The translations under genes were made by a program, and so were the position numbers. The notes under the pieces are model-generated. The model searched no databases. It had not been told where the DNA came from and saw nothing but the letters and a program-made list of their open reading frames with translations. Shown in pieces: positions 1 through 5,012 of a stretch of DNA of 5,012 bases. Every line of letters starts with the position of its first letter. The first letter of the stretch is position 1. This DNA comes from JANRJY01 sp033763735 (GTDB lineage Bacteria > Bacteroidota > Bacteroidia > Cytophagales > UBA9547): assembly GCA_033763735.1 (NCBI GenBank), contig JANRJY010000066.1:1-5012 (forward strand). The letters are read 5' to 3'.

Positions 1-3
1 ACC

Positions 4-195
4 ATGAAAAAAGTATTTGCGTTGTTCGCAATTGCAGGTGTTATGTCACTTGCTTCTTGCAAAAAAGCTGAAACAGCTACTGAAACTCCAGCTGCTACAG
101 AAACTCCAGCTGTTGACACTACTGCTACTGTAGCTGTTGATTCAGCTGCTGCTGCTCCTGCTGATTCAGCTGCTGCTGCTCCTGCTGCTCAATAA
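4..195 (+). CDS. small Ala/Thr/Pro-rich lipoprotein, function unknown
   Basis: A 63-residue protein with a lipoprotein signal peptide: basic start MKK, a hydrophobic stretch (residues 4-17) and the lipobox LASC with the acylated cysteine at position 19. After Cys19 come two lysines and a low-complexity tail of Glu, Thr, Pro, Ala, Asp and Ser with no recognisable fold, so it is probably an unstructured lipid-anchored peptide in the cell envelope. The tail is made of internal repeats: TETPAA/TETPAV, then two copies of DSAAAAPA. Small lipoproteins of this composition are familiar from Bacteroidota genomes, but I know of no assigned function. The ATG lies three bases from the window edge, so the promoter is outside. 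The gene ends in TAA and a strong terminator follows about 30 bases later, so it is probably the last or only gene of its transcript. Confidence 0.8.
   Translation: MKKVFALFAIAGVMSLASCKKAETATETPAATETPAVDTTATVAVDSAAAAPADSAAAAPAAQ
79..114 (+). repeat. imperfect 18-bp tandem repeat (2 copies) in the lipoprotein gene
   Basis: Positions 79-96 and 97-114 are two in-frame 18-base copies that differ at two positions (ACT/ACA at the start, GCT/GTT at the end). They encode TETPAA and TETPAV in the mature part of the lipoprotein. The shared core is GAAACTCCAGCTG. Confidence 0.8.
139..186 (+). repeat. perfect 24-bp tandem repeat (2 copies) in the lipoprotein gene
   Basis: Positions 139-162 and 163-186 are identical 24-base units, each encoding DSAAAAPA. 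Each unit contains a (GCT)4 run, so it is repetitive at two scales. Because the unit is a multiple of three, copy-number change would lengthen or shorten the tail without a frameshift. Confidence 0.9.
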
Positions 196-221
196 TTATT
201 TGGAAACAAATATTTATTAGT

Positions 222-252
222 AAAAAAGAACCCCGCCAGTCGGGGTTTTTTT
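222..252. terminator. bidirectional rho-independent terminator
   Basis: The stem AACCCCG (229-235) pairs perfectly with CGGGGTT (241-247) across a five-base loop, CCAGT. A T run follows on the plus strand (to about 252) and an A run precedes it (222-227), which becomes a T run on the minus strand. It lies between the stop codons of two convergent genes and even touches the stop of the minus-strand gene at 251-253, so it can serve both the lipoprotein gene and the outer-membrane protein gene. Confidence 0.92.
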
Positions 253-850
253 ATTGGAAACGATAACAAATACCTCCGGAAATAAAGGCTATACTATATC
301 CAGCCTCACCAAAAATAGCCACCTGGTTAGTTAAGTAATAACGAATTCCTGCATATATGCCTGGTGCGAAAGGTGTTTGCAATTTTTCAGGTGTAGGGAA
401 AGCCACAGTAGCACCCGGAATTTTGGCTACAGATTTATCATTCAATGTCATGAAAGTATATCCTGCTGAAATACCAATATAAAAATCAATTTTATCACGA
501 TGTATAAGATGATAAGCTACTCTTGCCTGCAATATGATGTGGCTGAAATTTTGCTCAACAGTATAAATATTCGATTCCTCCTTATATTGAGTAGCATGAT
601 ACCCGGCAAGTAACCCTAACCCAATTCTATCAGTTAACCCAAATTCCAAAGTAGTGTAAACCGGTGGAATTAGTATGATTGATTTTGGTGTTTTGTATGC
701 AGAAAAAACCCCAATTCCAATGTTGGAAACAATAGTTCCTTTACCAAAAGTTACCTTAGATGAGATTCGTATTTTTTTACTTAAGTCATTCCGTTCGGCT
801 TTGGTCAAATTCAATGAAAAAACAACTAATACTATAAATAAATATTTCAT
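251..850 (-). CDS. outer-membrane beta-barrel-like protein
   Basis: A 199-residue protein from the ATG at 850. The open frame extends seven codons further to a TTG at 871, but starting at the ATG gives a clean Sec signal peptide: MKY, then a hydrophobic core (residues 4-15), with likely cleavage after TKA at residue 18. The mature part has alternating hydrophobic/polar beta-strand patterns and repeated Gly/aromatic segments (GLGLLAGYH, IDFYIGISAGYTFM, GIYAGIRYYL, AIFGEAGYS), ending in the aromatic-rich strand GGICYRFQ. This layout is typical of 8-stranded outer-membrane barrels of the OmpW/OmpA-barrel/DUF3575-like type. The specific family cannot be named by eye and no ligand or enzyme motif is visible. 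It stands alone: convergent with the lipoprotein gene on one side and divergent from the YciO-type gene on the other. The barrel call is inferred from pattern rather than from a recognised domain. Confidence 0.8.
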   Translation of the reverse strand: MKYLFIVLVVFSLNLTKAERNDLSKKIRISSKVTFGKGTIVSNIGIGVFSAYKTPKSIILIPPVYTTLEFGLTDRIGLGLLAGYHATQYKEESNIYTVEQNFSHIILQARVAYHLIHRDKIDFYIGISAGYTFMTLNDKSVAKIPGATVAFPTPEKLQTPFAPGIYAGIRYYLTNQVAIFGEAGYSIAFISGGICYRFQ

Positions 851-864
851 TTTTCTTATATTTT

Positions 865-893
865 TTTGCAAATAAACAAGAATACTATCTTAC
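865..893 (+). promoter_or_regulatory. weak candidate promoter for the YciO-type gene
   Basis: Bacteroidota primary promoters resemble TTTG, about 19 bases, then TAnnTTTG. Here TTTG (865-868) is followed after 17 bases by TATCTTAC (886-893), which matches the first four defined bases of the -7 element but not the last two. It lies in the 81-base divergent gap, 39 bases before the ATG at 932. Spacing and sequence are both imperfect, so this is only a candidate. Confidence 0.22.
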
Positions 894-931
894 ATAAAAG
901 AATTTTTCTTTTTTTACGTAAGTTTAAACTT

Positions 932-1555
932 ATGCCAGCTGAATTTATAAATATCCATCCCATTAATCCAGAAACGAGAAAAATTGATGAAGTCGTTCAG
1001 TGTTTGAAAAAAGGCGGTGTTATCATATATCCTACCGATACTGTATATGCGATTGGATGCGATTTGTTCAATAACAAAGCAGTGCAAAAAGTATGCAAAC
1101 TTAAAGAAATGAAACCCGAAAAAATGAATCTGGCTTTCATTTGCAACGATATGAGCCAAATATCGCATTATGTAAAGAACCTGAGTACACCTAATTTCAA
1201 GTTAATGAAATCTCTTTTACCGGGGCCTTATGCGTTTATTTTAGAGGCAAGTAGCGAAGTTCCCAAAATATTGGACGTTAAGAAAAAACAAGTTGCTATC
1301 CGAATTCCCAATCATAATATTCCTAGAGCCATTGTACGTGAATTAGGTAATCCTTTAGTGACTACATCTATTAAAAATGATGATGCCATTAAAGAATACA
1401 CCACTGACCCTGAAGAAATATTTGCAGAATATAAGCACTTAGTGGATTATATTATTGACGGAGGCGTTGGAAACAATATTCCTTCAACAATAATTGATTG
1501 TATTGATGATAGCCCTCGTGTAATTCGTAGAGGCTTAGGTGATTGGGTAGCTTAA
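932..1555 (+). CDS. Sua5/YciO/YrdC-family protein (L-threonylcarbamoyladenylate synthase-like), YciO-type
   Basis: A 207-residue protein of the YrdC-like superfamily, whose TsaC/Sua5 members make threonylcarbamoyl-AMP from threonine, bicarbonate and ATP for the t6A37 modification of tRNA. Family signatures: KKGGVIIYPTDTVYAIGCD (26-44), LLPGPYAFIL (95-104), VAIRIPN (121-127), ELGNPLVTTS (137-146), VDYIIDGG and a C-terminal STIID...VIRRGLGDW. Its length and N-terminus (FINIHPINPETRKI) resemble E. coli YciO. The TsaC KxR motif reads K58-E-M60, and the SAN motif after the TTS is SIK, so two residues tied to TsaC activity differ. Automated annotation would probably call it TsaC, but YciO-type function is less settled. 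The frame opens upstream at a TTG (866), but the ATG at 932 matches the family start. Cytosolic and apparently monocistronic, facing hom. Confidence 0.88.
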   Translation: MPAEFINIHPINPETRKIDEVVQCLKKGGVIIYPTDTVYAIGCDLFNNKAVQKVCKLKEMKPEKMNLAFICNDMSQISHYVKNLSTPNFKLMKSLLPGPYAFILEASSEVPKILDVKKKQVAIRIPNHNIPRAIVRELGNPLVTTSIKNDDAIKEYTTDPEEIFAEYKHLVDYIIDGGVGNNIPSTIIDCIDDSPRVIRRGLGDWVA

Positions 1556-1631
1556 AATCAACCCTATTCTTTTCCTGTAATAGGAACTTCGCCAACCTTT
1601 ATCCTCACTGCGTTGAAAAAAGAAAACAACA

Positions 1632-1647
1632 ACCGCATTTTTGCGGT
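1632..1647. terminator. probable terminator hairpin between convergent genes
   Basis: ACCGCA (1632-1637) and TGCGGT (1642-1647) form a perfect 6-bp GC-containing stem with a TTTT loop. On the minus strand a T-rich tract follows (TTGTTGTTTTCTTTTTT), which fits termination of the metX-hom transcript. On the plus strand the downstream bases are only moderately T-rich, so termination of the YciO-type gene is less clear. It lies in the 221-base spacer between the two convergent stops, about 77 bases after the plus-strand stop and 130 after the minus-strand one. Confidence 0.5.
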
Positions 1648-1776
1648 AAATAATTTGATTTTTGATTAACACTTGAGATTATTTAAAAGCTAAACGTTGC
1701 TTTAATTTGCGCATTTCGTGAGTTATGCCTTAGGCAAGGTAAACTATCGTCCCAATAAATAATTTATGTAATCGCC

Positions 1777-3036
1777 TTAATTCAACACTGCCTCAAAAAC
1801 ATGCTTTTTGGCAATTGCAGCTTCTTTTTCCTTTTTGCTTAAGCTAATTTGATTGCCAGTATTTACTACAAACACATTTTTGTTTGCAAGTAAATCTTTA
1901 GCTTTAATCAAATCAGAAAGGTTGATGGTTCCAATTACATAATTATGTTCCTTACCAAAAAAGCGTTCGCTTATGTGAATGAATTTCAACGACTTAATAT
2001 CTTTTTCATCGATATATTTCACATATACTTCAATTTCAATTTCGGTCGTATATTGTATTTTGTCTCCCTGAAGGTATTTTTTGTATTCGTATTTATAATT
2101 ATAAGTCAAAGCAGATATGTCAGATAATACCGCAGAACCTGTAGGATGACCCCCTGCACCTTTTCCAAAGAAGAATTGTTTGTCTGCAAATGCTGCTTCA
2201 ACAATTACGCCATTATTTTCATAATCAACATCATATAAGTAATGTTCTTTAGAGACAAACTGAGGCATTACAAACAAGGTTACTTGCTTATCATTGAACT
2301 TTTGTGCGGTTGGTACTAATTTGATTTTATAGCCCTTCTCTTTGGCATATTGTACATCGTACTTAGACAAATGCTGGATTCCATAATTGAAAACCTTTTC
2401 CGGATTAACAAACAAACCATAAGCATGCGCAGCTATAATAACTAACTTATATTTGGCATCAAAACCACCTACATCGGAGGTGGGATCTGTTTCAGCAAAT
2501 CCTAAATCTTGTGCCTGGCGCAAGGCCACATCATATGTTAGGTTATCATTGAATATTTTGGTAAGAATAAAATTGGAAGTACCGTTGAAAATGCCACTTA
2601 CTGTGTATAATAGTTCATTATCATAGTATTCTTCTAAGTTTCTAATAATTGGAATAGCACCACAAGTTGAAGCTTCGTAAAGCAAAGACACATTGTGTTT
2701 TTGTTGAAGAGCAACCAATTCCTCCAGATGTTCGGCAAGCATTTTTTTATTAGCAGTAACTACATGTTTGCCATTTTTGAGCGCCTCCGTACATATTTTG
2801 TAGGCTTCTTCTGCATCATTTATTATTTCAACTACAACATCTACTTCCGGATTTTTCAATATATCATCCGGGTCAAAAGTAAAATGAAAATCAGGAATAG
2901 TTCTTCGTTTGTTTCTGTCTTTAACACAAATCTTGTATACATCGGCCTGAATAGCTTTTGCTTTATTTAGCACATCATAAAGTCCCTGACCTACAACTCC
3001 GAATCCAAAAAGACCTAATTTTATTACTCTTGACAT
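1777..3036 (-). CDS. hom: homoserine dehydrogenase
   Basis: A 419-residue cytosolic enzyme reducing L-aspartate 4-semialdehyde to L-homoserine with NAD(P)H, the branch step to threonine and methionine. The N-terminal Rossmann domain has GFGVVG (11-16) and the cofactor-proximal VTANKKML (93-100, Lys97). The catalytic domain has YEASTCGAIPIIRNL (120-134), GIFNGTSNFILT (148-159), LGFAETDPTSDVGGFDAKYKL (178-198) and GKGAGGHPTGSAVLSDI (291-307). Glu182, Asp193 and Lys197 match the spacing of the yeast catalytic residues E208, D219 and K223. It is monofunctional, with no aspartokinase domain. The last ~110 residues do not show the DxPGV motif of the usual C-terminal ACT domain. It starts at ATG (3034-3036), 41 bases after the metX stop, probably as the second gene of a metX-hom operon. 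Confidence 0.95.
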   Translation of the reverse strand: MSRVIKLGLFGFGVVGQGLYDVLNKAKAIQADVYKICVKDRNKRRTIPDFHFTFDPDDILKNPEVDVVVEIINDAEEAYKICTEALKNGKHVVTANKKMLAEHLEELVALQQKHNVSLLYEASTCGAIPIIRNLEEYYDNELLYTVSGIFNGTSNFILTKIFNDNLTYDVALRQAQDLGFAETDPTSDVGGFDAKYKLVIIAAHAYGLFVNPEKVFNYGIQHLSKYDVQYAKEKGYKIKLVPTAQKFNDKQVTLFVMPQFVSKEHYLYDVDYENNGVIVEAAFADKQFFFGKGAGGHPTGSAVLSDISALTYNYKYEYKKYLQGDKIQYTTEIEIEVYVKYIDEKDIKSLKFIHISERFFGKEHNYVIGTINLSDLIKAKDLLANKNVFVVNTGNQISLSKKEKEAAIAKKHVFEAVLN

Positions 3037-3077
3037 ATTATTATGATTCTTTTAACAACAGAAACTATCAAAGTTAG

Positions 3078-4145
3078 TTATGAATTATAAAAATTTCTAA
3101 TGATTGCGTCTATTTTTTCAGATTCCACCAAAAATCCATCGTGCCCATAAATGGACTTGATTGTGGCAATAGTTGCATTTTTAATATTTTCGGCCAAATA
3201 TTTTTGTTCGTCAACCGGAAAAAGCAAATCACTTTCAATACCAATTATTAATGTTTTTGATTGAATTAGTTGCAAAGCTGCGTGGACTGAGCCTCTTTTG
3301 CGACCTACATTGTGTGAATCCAAAATATATGTGAGTGCCCAATAAGCATATGCATTAAACCTTGTTGCGAATTTCTCAGCCTGATATTTCTGATAAGTGA
3401 TTGCCCTATATTCATTAAAAGCATCAATTGGATCTTCTTGGGTTTCGTTGTAAGTTGTATAACTTCTATATGAAAGTAAGGCTATAGCTCGGGCCACTTT
3501 CATTCCATTAATGCCTGCTTCTGCAATATATTCAACCCATGTAGGATCGTTAGCGATCGCCATACGCTGGGTTTCGTTGAGCGCTATTCCCCATGGAGAT
3601 GTACGAGCGTTAGTTGCCAATAGAACTAAATTTTGAATCAATTTAGGGTTAATAATAGCCCATTCCAGCGCTTGCTGACCACCTAAAGAACCACCTATGC
3701 AAGTATGTATTTTATTGATGTTCAAATGATTACGCAAAATTTCAAATGTTGAAATGATATCGCGGATTGTCATTTTTGGAAAATGATGAAAATAAGGAGA
3801 ACCAGTCAAAGGGTTGACATCCAACGGACTAGATGAGCCATAACAAGATCCTGGCACATTTACACAAATGATAAAATATTTTTCAGGGTCATAAAGTTTT
3901 CCAATGCCAAACAAATCTTTCCACCATTCTAGCACATTGGCATTAGCAGTAAGTGCATGACATACCCAAATTACATTATTATCAGCAGGATTATATGTGC
4001 CGTAAGTTGAATACATAAGTTTCAACTCCGGTAATGACTCCCCCGATTCTAATGTGATGGGTTTTGGATAAAAAAAAACATTTCCTTCTGATGCCCACGA
4101 TGCTTTTTCGCTAGGCTTGGCAGAAAGGTCTGGATATTCAAGCAC
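3078..4145 (-). CDS. metX: homoserine O-acetyltransferase (MetX-type)
   Basis: A 355-residue alpha/beta-hydrolase-fold acyltransferase that activates the hydroxyl of L-homoserine with an acyl-CoA, normally acetyl-CoA, in the first committed step of methionine synthesis. Visible landmarks: ITLESGESLPELKLMYSTYG (30-49), CHALTANANV (62-71), the substrate-pocket stretch VNVPGSCYGSSSPLDVNP (95-112), the nucleophile elbow GGSLGGQQALEW with Ser153, then Asp306 in ESDLLFP and His335 in YGHDGFL, completing the Ser-Asp-His triad. Length is normal for the family. The start is a GTG (4143-4145): an in-frame TAA lies 24 bases upstream with no ATG between, and the next Met is residue 44, inside the fold. 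Some MetX enzymes use succinyl-CoA, which I cannot exclude by eye. hom follows 41 bases downstream, so product and substrate of consecutive steps are co-encoded. Confidence 0.95.
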   Translation of the reverse strand: MLEYPDLSAKPSEKASWASEGNVFFYPKPITLESGESLPELKLMYSTYGTYNPADNNVIWVCHALTANANVLEWWKDLFGIGKLYDPEKYFIICVNVPGSCYGSSSPLDVNPLTGSPYFHHFPKMTIRDIISTFEILRNHLNINKIHTCIGGSLGGQQALEWAIINPKLIQNLVLLATNARTSPWGIALNETQRMAIANDPTWVEYIAEAGINGMKVARAIALLSYRSYTTYNETQEDPIDAFNEYRAITYQKYQAEKFATRFNAYAYWALTYILDSHNVGRKRGSVHAALQLIQSKTLIIGIESDLLFPVDEQKYLAENIKNATIATIKSIYGHDGFLVESEKIDAIIRNFYNS

Positions 4146-4164
4146 TGATTTAGTAAAAGGACTG

Positions 4165-4195
4165 CGAAGTTAGCCTGTAGGTATAAATTAAAAAA
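4165..4195 (-). promoter_or_regulatory. candidate Bacteroidota-type promoter for metX-hom
   Basis: On the minus strand TTTT (4195-4192) is followed after exactly 19 bases by TAACTTCG (4172-4165), which matches TAnnTTTG at five of six defined positions. The -33 element matches TTTG at three of four. The GTG start is about 20 bases downstream, which would give a very short leader with no room for a riboswitch. This is inference from a short degenerate consensus. Confidence 0.35.
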
Positions 4196-4211
4196 ATATT
4201 TGTGCAGATAT
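4195..4211. promoter_or_regulatory. near-palindromic element, copy 1, upstream of metX
   Basis: AATATTTGTGCAGATAT is 16/17 identical to the element at 4843-4859. Its arms ATATTTG and CAGATAT are inverted with one mismatch around a central TG. It lies in the 77-base gap between the membrane-protein gene and metX, 50 bases before the metX start. On the minus strand a T run follows it directly, so a weak terminator for the membrane-protein gene is an alternative reading. Confidence 0.35.
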
Positions 4212-4222
4212 AGATTAATAAT

Positions 4223-4729
4223 TCAATCAATCCTATGTGTTCTAAACATTAATCTAACCAATAGTACGACCCACCACAAAGCAATTGTAGTCATCAATCC
4301 ATATACAACATATTGGTAGTCAGATAGTTTTCCATATTCAGTAACAACTACCAAATATAAAAACATTAAAATGAAACCTAAAAGCATGTTAAAAAGCCAA
4401 TTCAAAGAATAGTACCAAACAGAAAATACTTCTACTAAGGCTTCCCGTGAGTCCTCGTTTTCAAACCAAAATTTTTTGTTTGGGATAGGTAAAATACTTA
4501 AAGGAAATGATTTAGTTAATCGCCTAAGAAGCATAATTGTAACATTCACAACTAAAAATACTCCTCCAGAAAAGTAAAAAATGTATTGCTTACTGATAAG
4601 TTCGTTAAGACCTGTATTGCTTGAATATGCAACCGGCACAAATTCGGGAAATTGATAGTATGAAAAGAACAACCAAAATATAAAAAATGCACCTGATACG
4701 TAATAACAAAACTTGATAAATGAAAGCAT
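4223..4729 (-). CDS. four-helix membrane protein, DUF1648/SdpI-like (tentative)
   Basis: A 168-residue integral inner-membrane protein with four predicted hydrophobic segments at about residues 5-25, 49-68, 108-129 and 138-158, and a basic end (RLMFRTHRID). The stretch after helix 1, FPEFVPVAYSSNTG..ELISK (27-47), resembles the P-x-x-(I/V)-P-V-H-F-x-x-x-G pattern of DUF1648/SdpI-like proteins. The loop PIPNKKFWFENEDSREALVE (81-100) resembles the PNxxYWLxxExR motif after the second helix in some of them. The usual His after PV is replaced (PVAY). SdpI itself gives Bacillus immunity to the SdpC toxin, but that role cannot be transferred here; no toxin gene is adjacent. The ATG at 4729 has no clear ribosome-binding site. 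It is on the same strand as metX, 77 bases upstream, and divergent from rsmG. Existence of the gene is likely; the family is a guess from motifs. Confidence 0.72.
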   Translation of the reverse strand: MLSFIKFCYYVSGAFFIFWLFFSYYQFPEFVPVAYSSNTGLNELISKQYIFYFSGGVFLVVNVTIMLLRRLTKSFPLSILPIPNKKFWFENEDSREALVEVFSVWYYSLNWLFNMLLGFILMFLYLVVVTEYGKLSDYQYVVYGLMTTIALWWVVLLVRLMFRTHRID

Positions 4730-4785
4730 GATGAGTTAATAATAATAATTTAGATATAAAAATGAGAAAATCGTTGAATTAAAAC

Positions 4786-4797
4786 GACAATATTGTC
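4786..4797. promoter_or_regulatory. 12-bp perfect palindrome in the divergent intergenic region
   Basis: GACAATATTGTC is its own reverse complement. It sits in the 128-base gap between the minus-strand membrane-protein gene and plus-strand rsmG, a position where a dimeric regulator could act. Perfect 12-base palindromes are expected about once per 4 kb by chance, more often in AT-rich DNA, so the position is the main argument. Confidence 0.25.
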
Positions 4798-4842
4798 AAT
4801 GTATTTGTTTTTCAAAATTGATTAATTCCACATTTTTTGTTG

Positions 4843-4859
4843 AATATTTGTGCAAATAT
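4843..4859. promoter_or_regulatory. near-palindromic element, copy 2, at the rsmG start
   Basis: ATATTTG (4844-4850) and CAAATAT (4853-4859) are perfect inverted repeats around a central TG, and with A4843 match the element before metX at 16 of 17 positions. The left part, AATATTTG, matches the TAnnTTTG -7 promoter element at five of six defined positions, so it may be the rsmG promoter, an operator over it, or both. It overlaps the first possible rsmG ATG (4858), which favours translation from the second one (4873). Confidence 0.4.
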
Positions 4860-4872
4860 GCACACAATATCA

Positions 4873-5012
4873 ATGGAACAAATAAAAAAATATTTCCCTG
4901 AATTAACTGCAGATCAGATTTCAAAATTTGAAAAGCTTGATGGATTGTACAGAGATTGGAATGAAAAGATTAATGTGATTTCGCGCAAAGATATTGACCA
5001 CTTATATACTCA
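4873..5012 (+). CDS. rsmG: 16S rRNA (guanine(527)-N7)-methyltransferase RsmG, 5' part
   Basis: Only the first 46 codons are inside the window and the frame is open at the right edge. The product (also called GidB) methylates N7 of G527 in 16S rRNA with S-adenosylmethionine; loss in several bacteria gives low-level streptomycin resistance. The visible N-terminus, MEQIKKYFPELT, followed by LYRDWNEKINVISRKDIDHLY (from residue 25), is the typical helical N-terminal region of Bacteroidota RsmG, with the hallmark WNxKINVISRKDI. The SAM-binding domain lies beyond the window. I chose the ATG at 4873 because family members usually start with M-E/x-x-I-x-K-Y-F; an in-frame ATG at 4858 would add MHTIS and overlaps a palindrome. 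Transcribed divergently from the membrane-protein gene. Confidence 0.9.
   Translation, partial: MEQIKKYFPELTADQISKFEKLDGLYRDWNEKINVISRKDIDHLYT

Noticed and set aside
851..871. Seven-residue extension of the outer-membrane protein from a TTG at 871
   Set aside because: It would put QKNIRK in front of an already complete signal peptide starting at the ATG at 850.
861..876. TTTTTTTGCAAATAAA as a shared bidirectional promoter core for the two divergent genes
   Set aside because: Minus-strand TTTATTTG resembles TAnnTTTG, but no TTTG -33 element lies at the right spacing on the minus strand, so the evidence is too thin for a feature.
866..931. N-terminal extension of the YciO-type protein from a TTG at 866
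   Set aside because: The added 22 residues (MQINKNTILHKRIF...) do not resemble the family N-terminus, and they would be read across the promoter gap; the ATG at 932 fits the known family start.
914..1168. Minus-strand 84-residue open frame over the YciO-type gene
   Set aside because: It lies antisense within a clear conserved coding gene and has no recognisable protein features. The same holds for the plus-strand frames at 675-875, 1945-2127 and 2695-2970.
1689..1728. Possible integron attC site (GCTAAAC ... GTTATGC)
   Set aside because: Each end departs from the RYYYAAC/GTTRRRY consensus by one base, the two ends pair poorly with each other, the span of 40 bases is short, and the neighbours are housekeeping genes rather than cassettes.
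3037..3077. Separate promoter or terminator between metX and hom
   Set aside because: The 41-base gap has only a weak 5-bp inverted repeat (AACTA/TAGTT) without a T run and no TTTG/TAnnTTTG pair; cotranscription is simpler.
4223..4729. Toxin-immunity (SdpI-type) system
   Set aside because: Only a loose motif resemblance exists, the characteristic His is missing, and no toxin, processing or regulator gene is next to it.

Overview
The window looks like chromosomal DNA of a Bacteroidota (Cytophaga/Sphingobacteria/Chitinophaga-like) bacterium. It is AT-rich, Shine-Dalgarno sequences are essentially absent before the genes, and A/T-rich leaders with TTTG-type elements stand in their place. The protein sequences (RsmG N-terminus, homoserine dehydrogenase, MetX, YciO-type protein) read like Bacteroidota family members. 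No mobile element, CRISPR array, tRNA or rRNA is visible.

Layout from left to right: (1) a tiny plus-strand lipoprotein gene with an Ala/Thr/Pro-rich tail built from tandem repeats, ending at a strong hairpin that can terminate transcription from both sides; (2) a convergent minus-strand gene for a small outer-membrane beta-barrel-like protein; (3) a divergent plus-strand gene of the Sua5/YciO/YrdC superfamily, closer to YciO than to true TsaC; (4) a 221-base convergent spacer with a probable terminator hairpin and some unexplained short inverted repeats; (5) a minus-strand metX-hom pair for the homoserine/methionine branch of aspartate metabolism; (6) a minus-strand four-helix membrane protein that resembles DUF1648/SdpI-type proteins; (7) a divergent intergenic region with two palindromes, leading into the 5' end of rsmG, which runs off the right edge.

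metX and hom are separated by 41 bases on the same strand and encode consecutive steps: Hom makes homoserine and MetX acylates it towards methionine. They are probably cotranscribed, metX first. The other genes are housekeeping or envelope genes with no visible functional link to that pair.

I found no convincing undescribed multi-gene system. The most interesting signal is a 17-base near-palindromic element found twice (16 of 17 bases identical), once in the metX upstream region and once at the rsmG start. Next come the altered catalytic motifs of the YciO-type protein and the non-ACT-looking C-terminus of the homoserine dehydrogenase.
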